This document shows positions 24,111-32,352 of a stretch of 64,000 nucleotides of DNA, piece by piece. Origin of the DNA: Halorubrum sodomense. Lineage in GTDB: Archaea; Halobacteriota; Halobacteria; Halobacteriales; Haloferacaceae. A program made the position numbers and the translations under genes. The stretch's first letter is position 1. Each line of letters starts with the position of its first letter. The notes beneath the pieces are model-generated. The model saw only the letters and a list, made by a program, of their open reading frames with translations, had not been told where the DNA came from and did no database searches. The stretch covers positions 710,149 through 774,148 of the forward strand of contig NZ_FOYN01000003.1 in assembly GCF_900111935.1 (NCBI RefSeq). The letters are read 5' to 3'.

Positions 24111-25039
24111 GCTCCGACCCCCGTATCTTTGTTCCCCCCCACGCGCAGCTTCGCGCAGAAGAACCCGCCCGTGTCGTTGCGGTGCGGGTAGATGCGCTTC
24201 GCGCGCGTCACGGACTCGTCGTACGTCTCGCCGTCCCACTCGGTCACGCCGGGGTCGGTTTCGAGCGGGAGGTCGAACTCGACCAGCTCGCAGTCCTCGT
24301 TCGCGAGGACGTGGTCGAGGACGGCCTCGTTCTCCTCGGGCGCGAACGTACACGTGGAGTAGACCACGACCCCCCCAGGTCTGGTCGCCTGGACGGCTCG
24401 CGCCAGGACACCCTTCTGGATCCCCGCGACCGCGTGGACGTGGTCGAGCGTCCACTCGTCGAGGACGTCCGGATTCTTGCGGCAGGTGCCCTCACAGGAG
24501 CAGGGCGCGTCGACCAGCGCGCGGTCGAACTCGTCGAACGCGAGCGGCCTCGTCGAGAAGTTGCGGGCGTCCTGGTTCGTGACGACCGCGTTCGTGATCC
24601 CGAGTCGCTCAGCGTTGTGCCGGAGCGCGGAGAGCCGCCCGAGGTTGTTGTCGTTGGCGACGAGGGTGCCCTCGTCGTCCATCGCGTCCGCGATCTGGGT
24701 CGTCTTGCTGCCGGGCGCCGCGCAGGCGTCCCAGACGCGCTCGCCAGGCCGCGGGTCGAGCGCGAGCGTCGGCAGCACGGACACCTCCTCCTGCCCGTGG
24801 GTCCAACCGTGGACGTACGGCCAGTTACCGCCGGGGTTGCCGTCGGGGAGGCGGAAGAGGCCGTCGTGCCAGTCGACCGGCTCGTGGGCGACGCCCCCCT
24901 CGTCGAACGCCTCGCGGACGCGGGCCGGCGTCGCCGCGATCCGATTCGTGCGCACGACCGAGGGGAGCGGGCGGTCGCACGCCGCCCGGAACGCGTCGAC
25001 GTCGTCGACGAGCGACTCGTATCGGTCGAGCGGGTTCAT
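24107..25039 (-). CDS. RNA m5C methyltransferase, NSUN/RsmB-RsmF family
   Basis: This is a SAM-dependent cytosine-5 methyltransferase. SAM motif I is VWDACAAPGSKTTQIAD. The two catalytic cysteines are in DAPCSCEGT (motif IV) and YSTCTFAPEENE (motif VI). The N-terminal region (residues 1-90) is the usual RNA-binding part. ATG at 25039 (NPLDRYESLV) was chosen over much longer upstream extensions that read antisense to the PAC2 gene. The substrate, tRNA or rRNA, cannot be told from sequence. Confidence 0.92.
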   Translation of the reverse strand: MNPLDRYESLVDDVDAFRAACDRPLPSVVRTNRIAATPARVREAFDEGGVAHEPVDWHDGLFRLPDGNPGGNWPYVHGWTHGQEEVSVLPTLALDPRPGERVWDACAAPGSKTTQIADAMDDEGTLVANDNNLGRLSALRHNAERLGITNAVVTNQDARNFSTRPLAFDEFDRALVDAPCSCEGTCRKNPDVLDEWTLDHVHAVAGIQKGVLARAVQATRPGGVVVYSTCTFAPEENEAVLDHVLANEDCELVEFDLPLETDPGVTEWDGETYDESVTRAKRIYPHRNDTGGFFCAKLRVGGNKDTGVGA

Positions 25040-25135
25040 GACCCACCTTTCGCCCCGGGCGGTTAGACCGTTTCGGGACTCGCTCGGCCCGGCTCGCGCC
25101 CCACCTTTAGGTCCGCGCCCCGCGTACGCCCGGCC

Positions 25136-25873
25136 ATGGCCCGTATATCCACCGTCGAGGACGTGTCGCTGGACGAGCCGACGCTGGTCGAGGGGTTTCC
25201 GGGCGTGGGGCTCGTCGGCAAGATCGCGACCGACCACCTGATCGACGTTCACGGGATGATCCACTACGCGAACGTCCACTGCGACGGGCTGCCGCCGGTG
25301 GCGGTGTACCGCGAGGGCAACGCCGCGGCGACGACGCCGGTGCGGCTCTACGCGGACCCGGAGCGGGACCTCGTCGCGCTCCGCAGCGACGTGCCGGTGA
25401 ACCCGGCCGCCGCGTCGAAGGTCGCCGCGTGCCTCGGCTCGTGGTTCGACGAGACGGGGCTGTTCCCCGTGTTCCTCTCCGGACTCGGCCGCGAGAAGGA
25501 CGACGAGCCGCCGGCGCTGTACGGGATCGCGACCGGCGACGGCGGCGAGGCGCTCGCCCGGGCCGAGGTGGAGGCCCCCTCGGAGTCCGGGCTCGTCTCG
25601 GGGCCGACCGGCGCGATGGTCGCGGCGGCGCTGGAGCACGACCGCGACGCCGTCGGGCTCGTCGTCGAGTCCGATCCGAAGTTCCCCGACCCCGAGGCGG
25701 CGCGGCGGCTCATTCTCGACGGGATCGACCCGATCGCGGGCACGGAGACGCCGACCGACGGGCTCGTCGACCAGGCGACCGAGATCCGCGAGGCGAAACA
25801 GCAGCTGGCGGAGCAGATGCGACAGGCGAACGAGGAGAGCTCGCAGGCCGAGCCGCTGAAGATGTTTCAGTAG
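25136..25873 (+). CDS. PAC2-family protein (proteasome assembly chaperone-like)
   Basis: The protein has the PAC2 signature near the N-terminus (LVEGFPGVGLVGKIATDHLI) and the SGPTGAMVAAAL stretch near residue 160. Archaeal PAC2 proteins include PbaA/PbaB, which resemble eukaryotic proteasome assembly chaperones. A glutamine- and glutamate-rich helical tail ends in LKMFQ; a short C-terminal hydrophobic motif of this sort is known to dock on proteasome-like rings. Divergent from the NSUN operon. The family is confident; the function is inferred. Confidence 0.85.
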   Translation: MARISTVEDVSLDEPTLVEGFPGVGLVGKIATDHLIDVHGMIHYANVHCDGLPPVAVYREGNAAATTPVRLYADPERDLVALRSDVPVNPAAASKVAACLGSWFDETGLFPVFLSGLGREKDDEPPALYGIATGDGGEALARAEVEAPSESGLVSGPTGAMVAAALEHDRDAVGLVVESDPKFPDPEAARRLILDGIDPIAGTETPTDGLVDQATEIREAKQQLAEQMRQANEESSQAEPLKMFQ

Positions 25874-25876
25874 GGG

Positions 25877-27256
25877 TCAGTCCGCGGAGTCGACTCCGGC
25901 GTCGGCCTCCAGCTCGTCGAGGATCGGCCGGTACTTCAGCTGGACCTCGTCCCACTCGCGGTCGGGGTCGGAGTCGGAGACGATCCCGACGCCCGCGAAC
26001 AGCGTCGCGCGCCGCCGGCTCGCGACGGCCGAGCGGATCGCGACCGCGAACGCGCCGTTGCCCGCGGCGTCGATCCAGCCCACCGGGGCGGCGTACCAGC
26101 CGCGGTCGAACGGCTCCGTCTCGCGGATCGTCGCCAGCGCGCGGTCCGGCGGGAGCCCGCCGACCGCGGGCGTCGGGTGGAGCGCCTCGACGAGGTCGAG
26201 GACGTGGCGGTCCGCGTCGAGCTCGGCGGTAATCGGCGTGTGGAGGTGCTGGACCGTCGCGAGCCGCCGGACGCGGCGCTCGCCCGCGGAGACCGACGCC
26301 GCGAACGGCTCGAGCTGGTGGCGGACCGTTTCCGCGACTAGCTCGTGTTCGTGGACGTTCTTCTCGTCGTCGAGCAGCTCGCGCGCGAGCCACTCGTCTT
26401 CGGTCGGCGTCTCGCCGCGTCCGGTCGTCCCGGCGAGGGCGTCCGTCTCGACCGTCCGGCCGCGCAGCGAGACCAGCCGCTCGGGCGTGGCGCCGAAGAA
26501 GGCGCTCTCCCCGGCGGCCGGCTCGAACCAGTAGCGGTGGCAGTCGGGGTACTTCTCGGCGAGGCGTTCGAGCGTCGCCGCGCGGGGGAAGTCGGCCGCG
26601 AGGTCCGCCTCCAGCGCCTGCGCCAACACCACCTTCCGGAGGTCGCCGTCGCGGATCCGGTCGACCGCGGCGCCGACGCTCTCGCGCCACGCCTCGCGGC
26701 TCGTCGTCCGACGGCTCTCGCTGATTCCCGGGCGGGGCGAGCGGGCCGCGGAGCCGTCGACCGCGCCGTGGTCGGCGTCACCGAGCGCGGCGAACCGCTC
26801 GACCTCGCGCGCCAGTCGGTCCTCGACTGCTGCCGCGTCGGCGTCGGCACCGACCGCGTTGACGGTCAGCCACGTCCCGTTGTCGGCGACGGTCAGTTGG
26901 GTCCGAGGCAGCACGAACCGAGCCTCGGGAAACGGCCCCCACGGGTCGCCGTCGCAGGCTCCCTCGTGGAAGGCGAACCCCCCGAACACGCGCGGGCGGG
27001 CCGCCTCCGTACCGGCGTGGACGTCGCCGGCTTCGAACAGCTCCGTCGCCGCCTCGCGGATCGACGCGAACCGGTCGCTTCCGGCCGCGGTCAGGGTCGC
27101 CGCCGCGCCGCCGCCGATCACCAGCGCGTCGTCGGGGGCGCTCCAGACCGTGCGCGGGGCGGAGAGCGCGTCGAACGCCGCCGCGAACCCCGGCTCGTCG
27201 ACAGCTGTGGTCCGGCTGACCAGCGGCGGCGACGACCGGGAGCGCGCCTGATCCAT
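25877..27256 (-). CDS. menF: Isochorismate synthase
   Basis: MenF converts chorismate to isochorismate, the committed step to menaquinone, the main haloarchaeal quinone. The chorismate-binding domain occupies the C-terminal 270 residues, with DGDLRKVVLAQAL, YWFEPAAGESAFFGATPERL, GRGETPTEDEWLA and HPTPAVGGLP motifs. The rest of the men pathway is not here, apart from a MenE-like gene 6 kb away. The length (459) is normal for the family. Confidence 0.9.
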   Translation of the reverse strand: MDQARSRSSPPLVSRTTAVDEPGFAAAFDALSAPRTVWSAPDDALVIGGGAAATLTAAGSDRFASIREAATELFEAGDVHAGTEAARPRVFGGFAFHEGACDGDPWGPFPEARFVLPRTQLTVADNGTWLTVNAVGADADAAAVEDRLAREVERFAALGDADHGAVDGSAARSPRPGISESRRTTSREAWRESVGAAVDRIRDGDLRKVVLAQALEADLAADFPRAATLERLAEKYPDCHRYWFEPAAGESAFFGATPERLVSLRGRTVETDALAGTTGRGETPTEDEWLARELLDDEKNVHEHELVAETVRHQLEPFAASVSAGERRVRRLATVQHLHTPITAELDADRHVLDLVEALHPTPAVGGLPPDRALATIRETEPFDRGWYAAPVGWIDAAGNGAFAVAIRSAVASRRRATLFAGVGIVSDSDPDREWDEVQLKYRPILDELEADAGVDSAD

Positions 27257-27280
27257 GCGTATCGAATCGGGGACGGGGAC

Positions 27281-27290
27281 CCTTTATCCT
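27281..27290 (-). promoter_or_regulatory. Probable TATA box of menF
   Basis: On the minus strand the site reads aggataaagg, 25-34 bases before the ATG, a good fit to the haloarchaeal TATA spacing. Confidence 0.5.
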
Positions 27291-27363
27291 GACTATCGGG
27301 GCGGAGCAGGCGGGGAAAATCGGGCAGGGGGACGAAGGAAATCGGGCGACCAGACGTCGGTCG

Positions 27364-27978
27364 TCAGCTGTATCGGTCCTCGTTCCAGGGGTTCGCCGTG
27401 TCGCTGTACCCGCGCTTCTCCCAGTAGCCGAGCTCCTTCTCGGTAAGGAACTCGACGCCCGATACCCACTTCGCGCCCTTGTAGGCGTACTTGTGCGGCG
27501 TGACGACGCGGATCGGGCCGCCGTGATCGGCCGGGAGATCGTCGCCGTCGTAGCCGTACGTGAGCTGGACGCCCGGCCTCGTACATTCCTCCAGCGGGAG
27601 GTCGGTCGTGTAGCCGTCGAGCGAGTGGAACATGACGTGTTCGGCGTCGTCGCGGACGCCGGCGCGCTCGGCCAGATCGGCGAACGAGACGCCCGTGAAC
27701 TCGCAGTCGAACTTGCTCCACCCCGTCACGCAGTGGAAGTCCTGCCGCTGGGTGACGGCGGGGAGGTCGCGGAACTCGTCGAGCGAGAACGACAGCGGCT
27801 CCTCGACCGCGCCCCACACCTCGAGTTCGAAGGTCTGCGGATCCCACGCGGGCGTTCCGCTCTTCGAGAGGACGGGGAAACCGTCCGTCTCGCGCTGGCC
27901 CGGAGGGAGCCGATCGTCGCCGTACTCGCGGTAGAGATCGGTGAGGTCCTCGGCGGCGTCGACGCCGGATTCGGTCAT
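27364..27978 (-). CDS. Sulfite-oxidase-like molybdopterin enzyme
   Basis: This is a 204-residue oxidoreductase with the molybdopterin-binding fold of the sulfite oxidase family. The molybdenum-ligand cysteine is Cys83 (FHCVTGWS). The conserved GVSFADLAERAG, YTTDLPLEE and VVTPHKYAYKGAKW segments surround the cofactor site. It lacks the heme b5 and C-terminal dimerisation domains, so it resembles the MsrP/YedY-type short form. The start at ATG 27978 was preferred over an upstream extension with basic residues and no homology. No Tat signal is seen, so it is probably cytoplasmic. The substrate is unknown. Confidence 0.85.
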   Translation of the reverse strand: MTESGVDAAEDLTDLYREYGDDRLPPGQRETDGFPVLSKSGTPAWDPQTFELEVWGAVEEPLSFSLDEFRDLPAVTQRQDFHCVTGWSKFDCEFTGVSFADLAERAGVRDDAEHVMFHSLDGYTTDLPLEECTRPGVQLTYGYDGDDLPADHGGPIRVVTPHKYAYKGAKWVSGVEFLTEKELGYWEKRGYSDTANPWNEDRYS

Positions 27979-28189
27979 GGAGGCGGATACGTCCCGAACC
28001 GACGTATGAATGTCGCTCTCTCGTCGCGTGAGCCTCCTTGCCATCGGAATGCGACGGGAGTGTTCGGATTTTCCAAATCAGAGTTCTACCGATCAAAAAT
28101 ATAATTTTAAATCTCAGTTCTGAGTTTTCAGATATACGCATCTGCGACGCCACCTTTATATTTCCCATCCCACAAGAGCCGGACAGCAA
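27979..28189. other. AT-rich divergent intergenic region with a palindrome
   Basis: This region separates the sulfite-oxidase-like gene from the RHH gene. The stretch 28060-28165 is markedly AT-rich. It holds the inverted repeat ctcag-tt-ctgag at 28113-28124, and the clear TATA-like box ctttatattt near 28154-28163, about 30 bases before the RHH gene. The small DNA-binding protein encoded next door could bind the palindrome. Confidence 0.5.
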
Positions 28190-28405
28190 ATGCCACGAGT
28201 GAAGATAACGGTGCCGGAGCATCTGGAAATGCAGATCGCCCAGATGGTCGAGGAGGGAGAGTTCCTCAACCGCGAGGAGGCGGTCGAGGAGCTGCTCTCG
28301 ACGGGCATCAAGGCGTACAAGACGAGCGGCCCGCGGGAGGACGACGACTCCAACGGGTTCGAAGACGAGGGAATGATGGGCCACGAAGACGAGTACGTCT
28401 TCTGA
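28190..28405 (+). CDS. Ribbon-helix-helix (CopG-like) DNA-binding protein
   Basis: The 71-residue protein starts with a basic beta strand (PRVKITVPEHLEMQI) and two helices (EGEFLNREEAVEELLSTGIKAY), the layout of RHH regulators that bind DNA as dimers. The tail is acidic and ends in GHEDEYVF. The ctttatattt box 27-36 bases before the ATG supports a leaderless start. It may autoregulate through the palindrome in the intergenic region; that is inference. Confidence 0.85.
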   Translation: MPRVKITVPEHLEMQIAQMVEEGEFLNREEAVEELLSTGIKAYKTSGPREDDDSNGFEDEGMMGHEDEYVF

Positions 28406-28476
28406 CCGGCGCCGGCACCGATTTTCCCCCACGGTCCCCGAACGCGCGGAATCGTGCGTACCCGCCTCAACAACCC

Positions 28477-28482
28477 TTAAAG
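28477..28482 (+). promoter_or_regulatory. Probable TATA box of the UPF0058 gene at 28.5 kb
   Basis: The site ttaaag inside cccttaaaggg lies 25-30 bases before the start codon, the expected spacing for leaderless transcription. Confidence 0.5.
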
Positions 28483-28506
28483 GGCCTACGGCCCGTATCT
28501 CGGGGT

Positions 28507-28785
28507 ATGCACAAGGACGAACTGCTCGAACTCCACGAACAGATGGTGACGATCATGGAGCACTTCCGCGCGCAGGAGACGGTCGACGGATCGCTTTTCG
28601 ACCCCTACGACGAGCTCGAGGTCGATCCGTCGCACGTCCACAAATCGAAGAGCGAGCACAAACACGCCGTGTTCGTCCTCGGCAACGCGCTGGCGAACGC
28701 GATGAGCGAAGACGAGTTCTCGCCCGCCGGCCGCGTCGGCAAGCGGATGGAGGAACTCGCCGACGACGCCGAGAACAAGATCTGA
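28507..28785 (+). CDS. UPF0058 family protein
   Basis: The 92-residue helical protein carries the UPF0058 core: HKDELLELHEQMVTIMEHF followed by DPSHVHKSKSEHKHAVFVLG. The family is archaeal and mostly haloarchaeal, of unknown function. A shorter paralog lies at 57.2 kb. The first half is likely a helical hairpin; no catalytic motif is seen. Confidence 0.88.
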   Translation: MHKDELLELHEQMVTIMEHFRAQETVDGSLFDPYDELEVDPSHVHKSKSEHKHAVFVLGNALANAMSEDEFSPAGRVGKRMEELADDAENKI

Positions 28786-28836
28786 GCGGAGGCGGTCGCG
28801 GACGCGACTGCCCCCTCGACGCTCCGCCGCTCCCTC

Positions 28837-28921
28837 TCCGAGCCCCGCTCCCTATCGACCGATTCCTTCCGAGCCCCACTCCCGATCGACCGATTCCTTC
28901 CGAGCCCCGCTCCCGACCCCC
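28837..28921. repeat. 31-bp tandem repeat upstream of the rhomboid gene
   Basis: Units of 31 bases begin at 28837, 28868 and 28899 with the pattern tccgagccccgctccc...atcgaccgattcct; the third is partial. They lie in the 170-base gap before the rhomboid start. No coding function is visible. Confidence 0.85.
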
Positions 28922-28955
28922 GAATTGATGTACGCGCAGTCCCCTCCAACCCGAC

Positions 28956-30881
28956 ATGGTCGCGGGAGCGCTGACATCGGACGCCGTTCACCTCGTCGCC
29001 GGTGGCATCGGCGTCGTCGTCGCGCTCGCAGCAGTGTACCTCGTCGATCACCCCGGCGGTGACTGGACGCGGGCGCTCCGATCGCGGCTCCTCCTCGGCG
29101 TTCCGTGGGGGACGCTCGTCGTGATCGCCGGCGTGATCGGCGTGTACCTGTTCGTCCAGTCGGGGATCGACGACCCGAACCGACCGGTCGTGATCCCGTT
29201 TCGATCGTGGTCGTACTTCTACCCGGAGGGGATGGTCTGGTCCAGCTTCGCGCACGCGAGCCGCGGGCACATCACCGGTAACCTCCTGTCGGCGCTCGTC
29301 GCGGGCGGCCTCGCGGAGTACGCGTACGGCCACTTCCCCGGCGGACGCGAGGTCGACGACGCGGAGTCCCCAATCGTCCGGTTTCGGCGCCGTCCGGAGT
29401 ACCTCCGACGCCTTGCGAATCACTTCCGGCACCTTCCGAATCACTTCCGACGCCTCCCGGGTCGAGTGCGACGGCTGCCGGCCCGGATCGCCGCCGTCGA
29501 CTCGCCGGGAGCGAACCCTTACGTTCGGGCGTTCCTGATCGTCCCCGGCGTCGCGGTCGCGTTCGGCCTCGGGTTCGCGCTGTTCGCGCTGGGACCAGTG
29601 ATCGGCTTCTCCGGCGTCGTGTTCGGGTACTGGGGATTCGCGCTCGTCTCGCGGCCCGTCACCGCGGTCGTCGCCACGGCGGGAACGACGCTCGTGCGCG
29701 TCCTCTACGACGCCCTCCGAGTCCCGGTGGCGTTCGCGGAGGCGTCCCCCTCGTACGGCGCGCCGGGGTGGGCGAACGTCGCGATCCAGGGCCACGCGAT
29801 CGGGCTGATCGCCGGGGCGCTGCTCGCGGTTCTCCTCTCTCGCCGGCGGGCCCGAGGCCCGGGCGACGAACGCCGTGACGGAGACCCGACGGGGAGCAGA
29901 TGGAAGTACCACCCGCTCGCGACGGCTGACGGGGACGGACTCGGGGCGGACGCGACCCAGCGGTCGGCGCTCGTCGTCTTCGGCGCGCTGCTGCTGTTCG
30001 GCGCGTCGCGCCGGCTGTGGGCGGTGTACTGGTACCTCGGCAACGAGCAGTACGAGCTGTACCGCGCGGTCGGGCTCGGGCTGCTCGCCGTCCTGGCCGC
30101 GCTCGTCGCCGTCGCGGCCGTCTCTCGCGACGAGCCGTTGTGGCCGGCGCGGGCGGTTCCGAAGCCGGAGACGCTCCGAGACGGAGTCCGATCGGCGACG
30201 CCCGCGGGGGTCGGCGTACTCCTCCTCGTCGCTGCGCTGGCGGCGGTCGCGGGGCCGGGGGTGGTTCCGAACCTCGTCGCCGTCGACGACGGGGACCTCC
30301 CCGGCGACCCGATCGAGGTGGAGGGGTATCGGGTGACGTACGCCGAGAACGTCGAGAACCAGCTCGTGGGCGTCGTCGACGTGGAGGCGTTCGGCCGCTC
30401 GACGTCCGTCAACACGTCGGGGGTGATCGTCACCCATCCGGATCGGGAAATTTGGACGACGGCGGTCTCGAAGGGGAACCTCGCGTTCTGGGGGTACCGG
30501 GCGATCGATCTCGGGGGGACGGGGTGGCGCGAGACCGTCTGGGTCCAGCGGGTCGGCTGGGTCGCCGCGAACGGCGGCCCGACCTACCGGGTCGACGCGG
30601 TCCGCGACGACACGAGGCGGACGCTGTTCACGAGCGAACCGGCGCGGGCCGAGCCCCGGATCGACGGTCGGAACGTCGTCGTCGCGGCCACGCAGGGCGG
30701 GTTCGAACTGTCGGTGATCGGCGGGAGCGGCACCAACGTCACGGCGCCGCTTCCGGCCGCGAACGAGTCGGTGACGGTCCGGGGGATCACCCTCGTGCGC
30801 GAGGGCGACGTCCTGTTCGCGGAGCGCGGCGAGACGCGGGTGCGGATCGCGCAGCGGGAGCGATACGAAGGGCGGCAGTAG
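28956..30881 (+). CDS. Rhomboid-family intramembrane serine protease with large C-terminal region
   Basis: This is a membrane protease of the rhomboid fold. The catalytic serine is Ser219 (IGFSGVVFG), and His280 (IQGHAIG) is the partner; both are in predicted helices. A loop between the first helices and the core (residues 151-178) carries four seven-residue basic repeats of the form RRLxxxF/V/I, encoded by 21-bp tandem repeats. After the core, several more helices (about 330-430) and a soluble C-terminal domain of about 200 residues follow, so the protein (641) is far longer than the usual 200-350. The domain order is seen; substrates are unknown. Confidence 0.85.
   Translation: MVAGALTSDAVHLVAGGIGVVVALAAVYLVDHPGGDWTRALRSRLLLGVPWGTLVVIAGVIGVYLFVQSGIDDPNRPVVIPFRSWSYFYPEGMVWSSFAHASRGHITGNLLSALVAGGLAEYAYGHFPGGREVDDAESPIVRFRRRPEYLRRLANHFRHLPNHFRRLPGRVRRLPARIAAVDSPGANPYVRAFLIVPGVAVAFGLGFALFALGPVIGFSGVVFGYWGFALVSRPVTAVVATAGTTLVRVLYDALRVPVAFAEASPSYGAPGWANVAIQGHAIGLIAGALLAVLLSRRRARGPGDERRDGDPTGSRWKYHPLATADGDGLGADATQRSALVVFGALLLFGASRRLWAVYWYLGNEQYELYRAVGLGLLAVLAALVAVAAVSRDEPLWPARAVPKPETLRDGVRSATPAGVGVLLLVAALAAVAGPGVVPNLVAVDDGDLPGDPIEVEGYRVTYAENVENQLVGVVDVEAFGRSTSVNTSGVIVTHPDREIWTTAVSKGNLAFWGYRAIDLGGTGWRETVWVQRVGWVAANGGPTYRVDAVRDDTRRTLFTSEPARAEPRIDGRNVVVAATQGGFELSVIGGSGTNVTAPLPAANESVTVRGITLVREGDVLFAERGETRVRIAQRERYEGRQ
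29406..29489 (+). repeat. 21-bp in-frame tandem repeat inside the rhomboid gene
   Basis: Four units of 21 bases encode RRLANHF, RHLPNHF, RRLPGRV and RRLPARI. They expand a cationic loop in a membrane protein whose organism otherwise favours acidic surfaces. Confidence 0.85.
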
Positions 30882-30933
30882 GAGACGGGAGAGGCGGGAA
30901 CGGCGTGAGGGAGACCGGAGCGCGTCGCGGGCG

Positions 30934-31557
30934 CTACGTCCACTCGATCCGGTACACTTCGGTGTCGACGTCGCGCGCCTCGTCGGCGTGGTGGTCGAAC
31001 TGCGCGTCGATCCGGAACTCGGCCGCGAACGCGTGCGTCACCTCGCCGCCCTCGTCGGCGGCGAACGACTCGACGAACTGCCGGCTCCCCGCGTTGTGGA
31101 TCGAGTAGGAGACGGCAGCGAGGTCGCTCGCGACGGCGAGGAACGCGCGGTCGGCGTGTCTGTTCCCGTCTTGGGCGCCGAACGGGGGATTCATCACGAC
31201 GGTGGCGGGTTCCGCGACGGCGAGCGGCGGGCGGGTGGCGTCGCCGCGGACCCAGTGGACCGGTGCGCTGGCGGCGACGCGGCGCTCGTTGGCGCGGGCG
31301 GTCGCCAGCGCGTCGCCGTCGAGTTCGAGGCCGACGACGCGCGCGGGTCCGCGCAGCGCCGCGGCCAGCGCGAGCATCCCGGTGCCGGCGCCCAGGTCGA
31401 TCACGGTGCGACCCTCGACGTCGCCGTGGAGGTCCGCGAGGTGGACGACGTGGGCCGCCAGCTCGGGCGGCGTCGGGTACTGTTCGAGGGCGGCGTCGGG
31501 ACGCTCGAAGCCGGCGACGACGCCGAGCTTTGTCGCGAGCGACCGCTTCGTCGCCAT
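30934..31557 (-). CDS. METTL5-like RNA/DNA N6-adenine methyltransferase
   Basis: This is a SAM-dependent methyltransferase with motif I DLGAGTG (residues 54-60) and the N6-amino catalytic motif NPPF (123-126). METTL5-type enzymes methylate adenosine in small-subunit rRNA in eukaryotes, and archaeal homologs share this layout, including the N-terminal LEQYPTPPELA. Length 207 is typical. It starts three bases after the stop of the hypothetical gene upstream, so they form an operon. Confidence 0.85.
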   Translation of the reverse strand: MATKRSLATKLGVVAGFERPDAALEQYPTPPELAAHVVHLADLHGDVEGRTVIDLGAGTGMLALAAALRGPARVVGLELDGDALATARANERRVAASAPVHWVRGDATRPPLAVAEPATVVMNPPFGAQDGNRHADRAFLAVASDLAAVSYSIHNAGSRQFVESFAADEGGEVTHAFAAEFRIDAQFDHHADEARDVDTEVYRIEWT

Positions 31558-31560
31558 CGG

Positions 31561-31956
31561 TCAGGCGGCGCCGTCGCCCTCGACGCGGACGAGTTCGACT
31601 CCCTCGCGGTCGGCGCGTTCTGCGAGCGCCGCGAGCGCGGTGTGAACCTCCTCGCACGTCGCTTCGTCGACGCGGACCTCGATCCGACCGGCACCGAGGA
31701 ACGACGCGGCGCGGACGAGTCCGCGGAGTCGGTCGGCCTCGCGCTGGCGTTCGAGCGTGCTCTCGGCGTCGAACTCCGCCTCGGTCGCGACCGCGGCGGG
31801 CTGGTAGCCGCGGGCCGCGAGCCCCTGTTTGAGGTCGCGGAGGTGGTCGGGCGCGGTGCTGTCGAGGTCCGACGCGTCGATGACGACCGGGTCGACGTCG
31901 GCGGGGCGACAGCCGCGGAGCGTTCGTTCGATGCCGGACGAGGAGGTGGTGCTCAT
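31561..31956 (-). CDS. Conserved hypothetical protein in operon with the METTL5-like gene
   Basis: I do not recognise this 131-residue protein. It is soluble, rich in Asp, Glu, Arg and Ala, with a mixed alpha/beta look: a strand RIEVRVD near residue 91 and VELVRVEG at the end, and long charged helices between. The METTL5-like gene follows after three bases, which suggests a role in RNA modification or a shared promoter only. An AT-rich stretch upstream (on the minus strand, ctataaag near 31990) is a likely promoter. Confidence 0.7.
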   Translation of the reverse strand: MSTTSSSGIERTLRGCRPADVDPVVIDASDLDSTAPDHLRDLKQGLAARGYQPAAVATEAEFDAESTLERQREADRLRGLVRAASFLGAGRIEVRVDEATCEEVHTALAALAERADREGVELVRVEGDGAA

Positions 31957-32352
31957 ACACCCTGATATGTATTAGTTATACAAAAATCTTTATAGATGTT
32001 TTGTAGTAATATACGGCGGAGGCGACGGCGGACCGGACGCTCCGCGGGCCGGGGACTCACGACCGTTGACGCGCGACGCGGAGACTCACGACCGTTGGCA
32101 CACGACGCGCCGAGATCGACCTCGGAAGCCCGGAGGGATGATTCCGGCCTCAAACCGCGGTCACGTTTCGTGCGTCGCGGTGCCGGCGGCGGGGCGTGTC
32201 GACACCGTGTTCGGACCGGCAACGGTTTTTTAATTCCGAATGTAGGAGCGTTCTACGTACAGCTAAAGGCGTATTCAACCGATCCCAAGTTTTTCGTCGT
32301 CGTCGTGGGGTGTGGGCAAGAGTTAAATACGCAAACGACCAGAAACCTTTTA
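31957..32352. other. Divergent intergenic region before TFB 1
   Basis: No gene is visible. It contains a 29-bp direct repeat (32054-32082 and 32083-32111, each opening gactcacgaccgttg), an AT-rich left edge serving the minus-strand operon, a ttttttaatt run at 32226-32235, and a ttaaata box at 32323-32329, 24-30 bases before the TFB start. The long leader region fits regulated expression of TFB. Confidence 0.5.
32323..32329 (+). promoter_or_regulatory. Probable TATA box of TFB 1
   Basis: The ttaaata motif lies 24-30 bases before the ATG, so the transcript would be leaderless or nearly so. Confidence 0.5.

Noticed and set aside
28190..28785. RHH gene plus UPF0058 gene as a toxin-antitoxin pair
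   Set aside because: The UPF0058 gene has its own TATA box, lies 101 bases away, and its family is widespread and not toxin-like.
28837..28921. Possible CRISPR-like array
   Set aside because: The units are contiguous with no spacers and only about three copies; no cas genes are present in the window.
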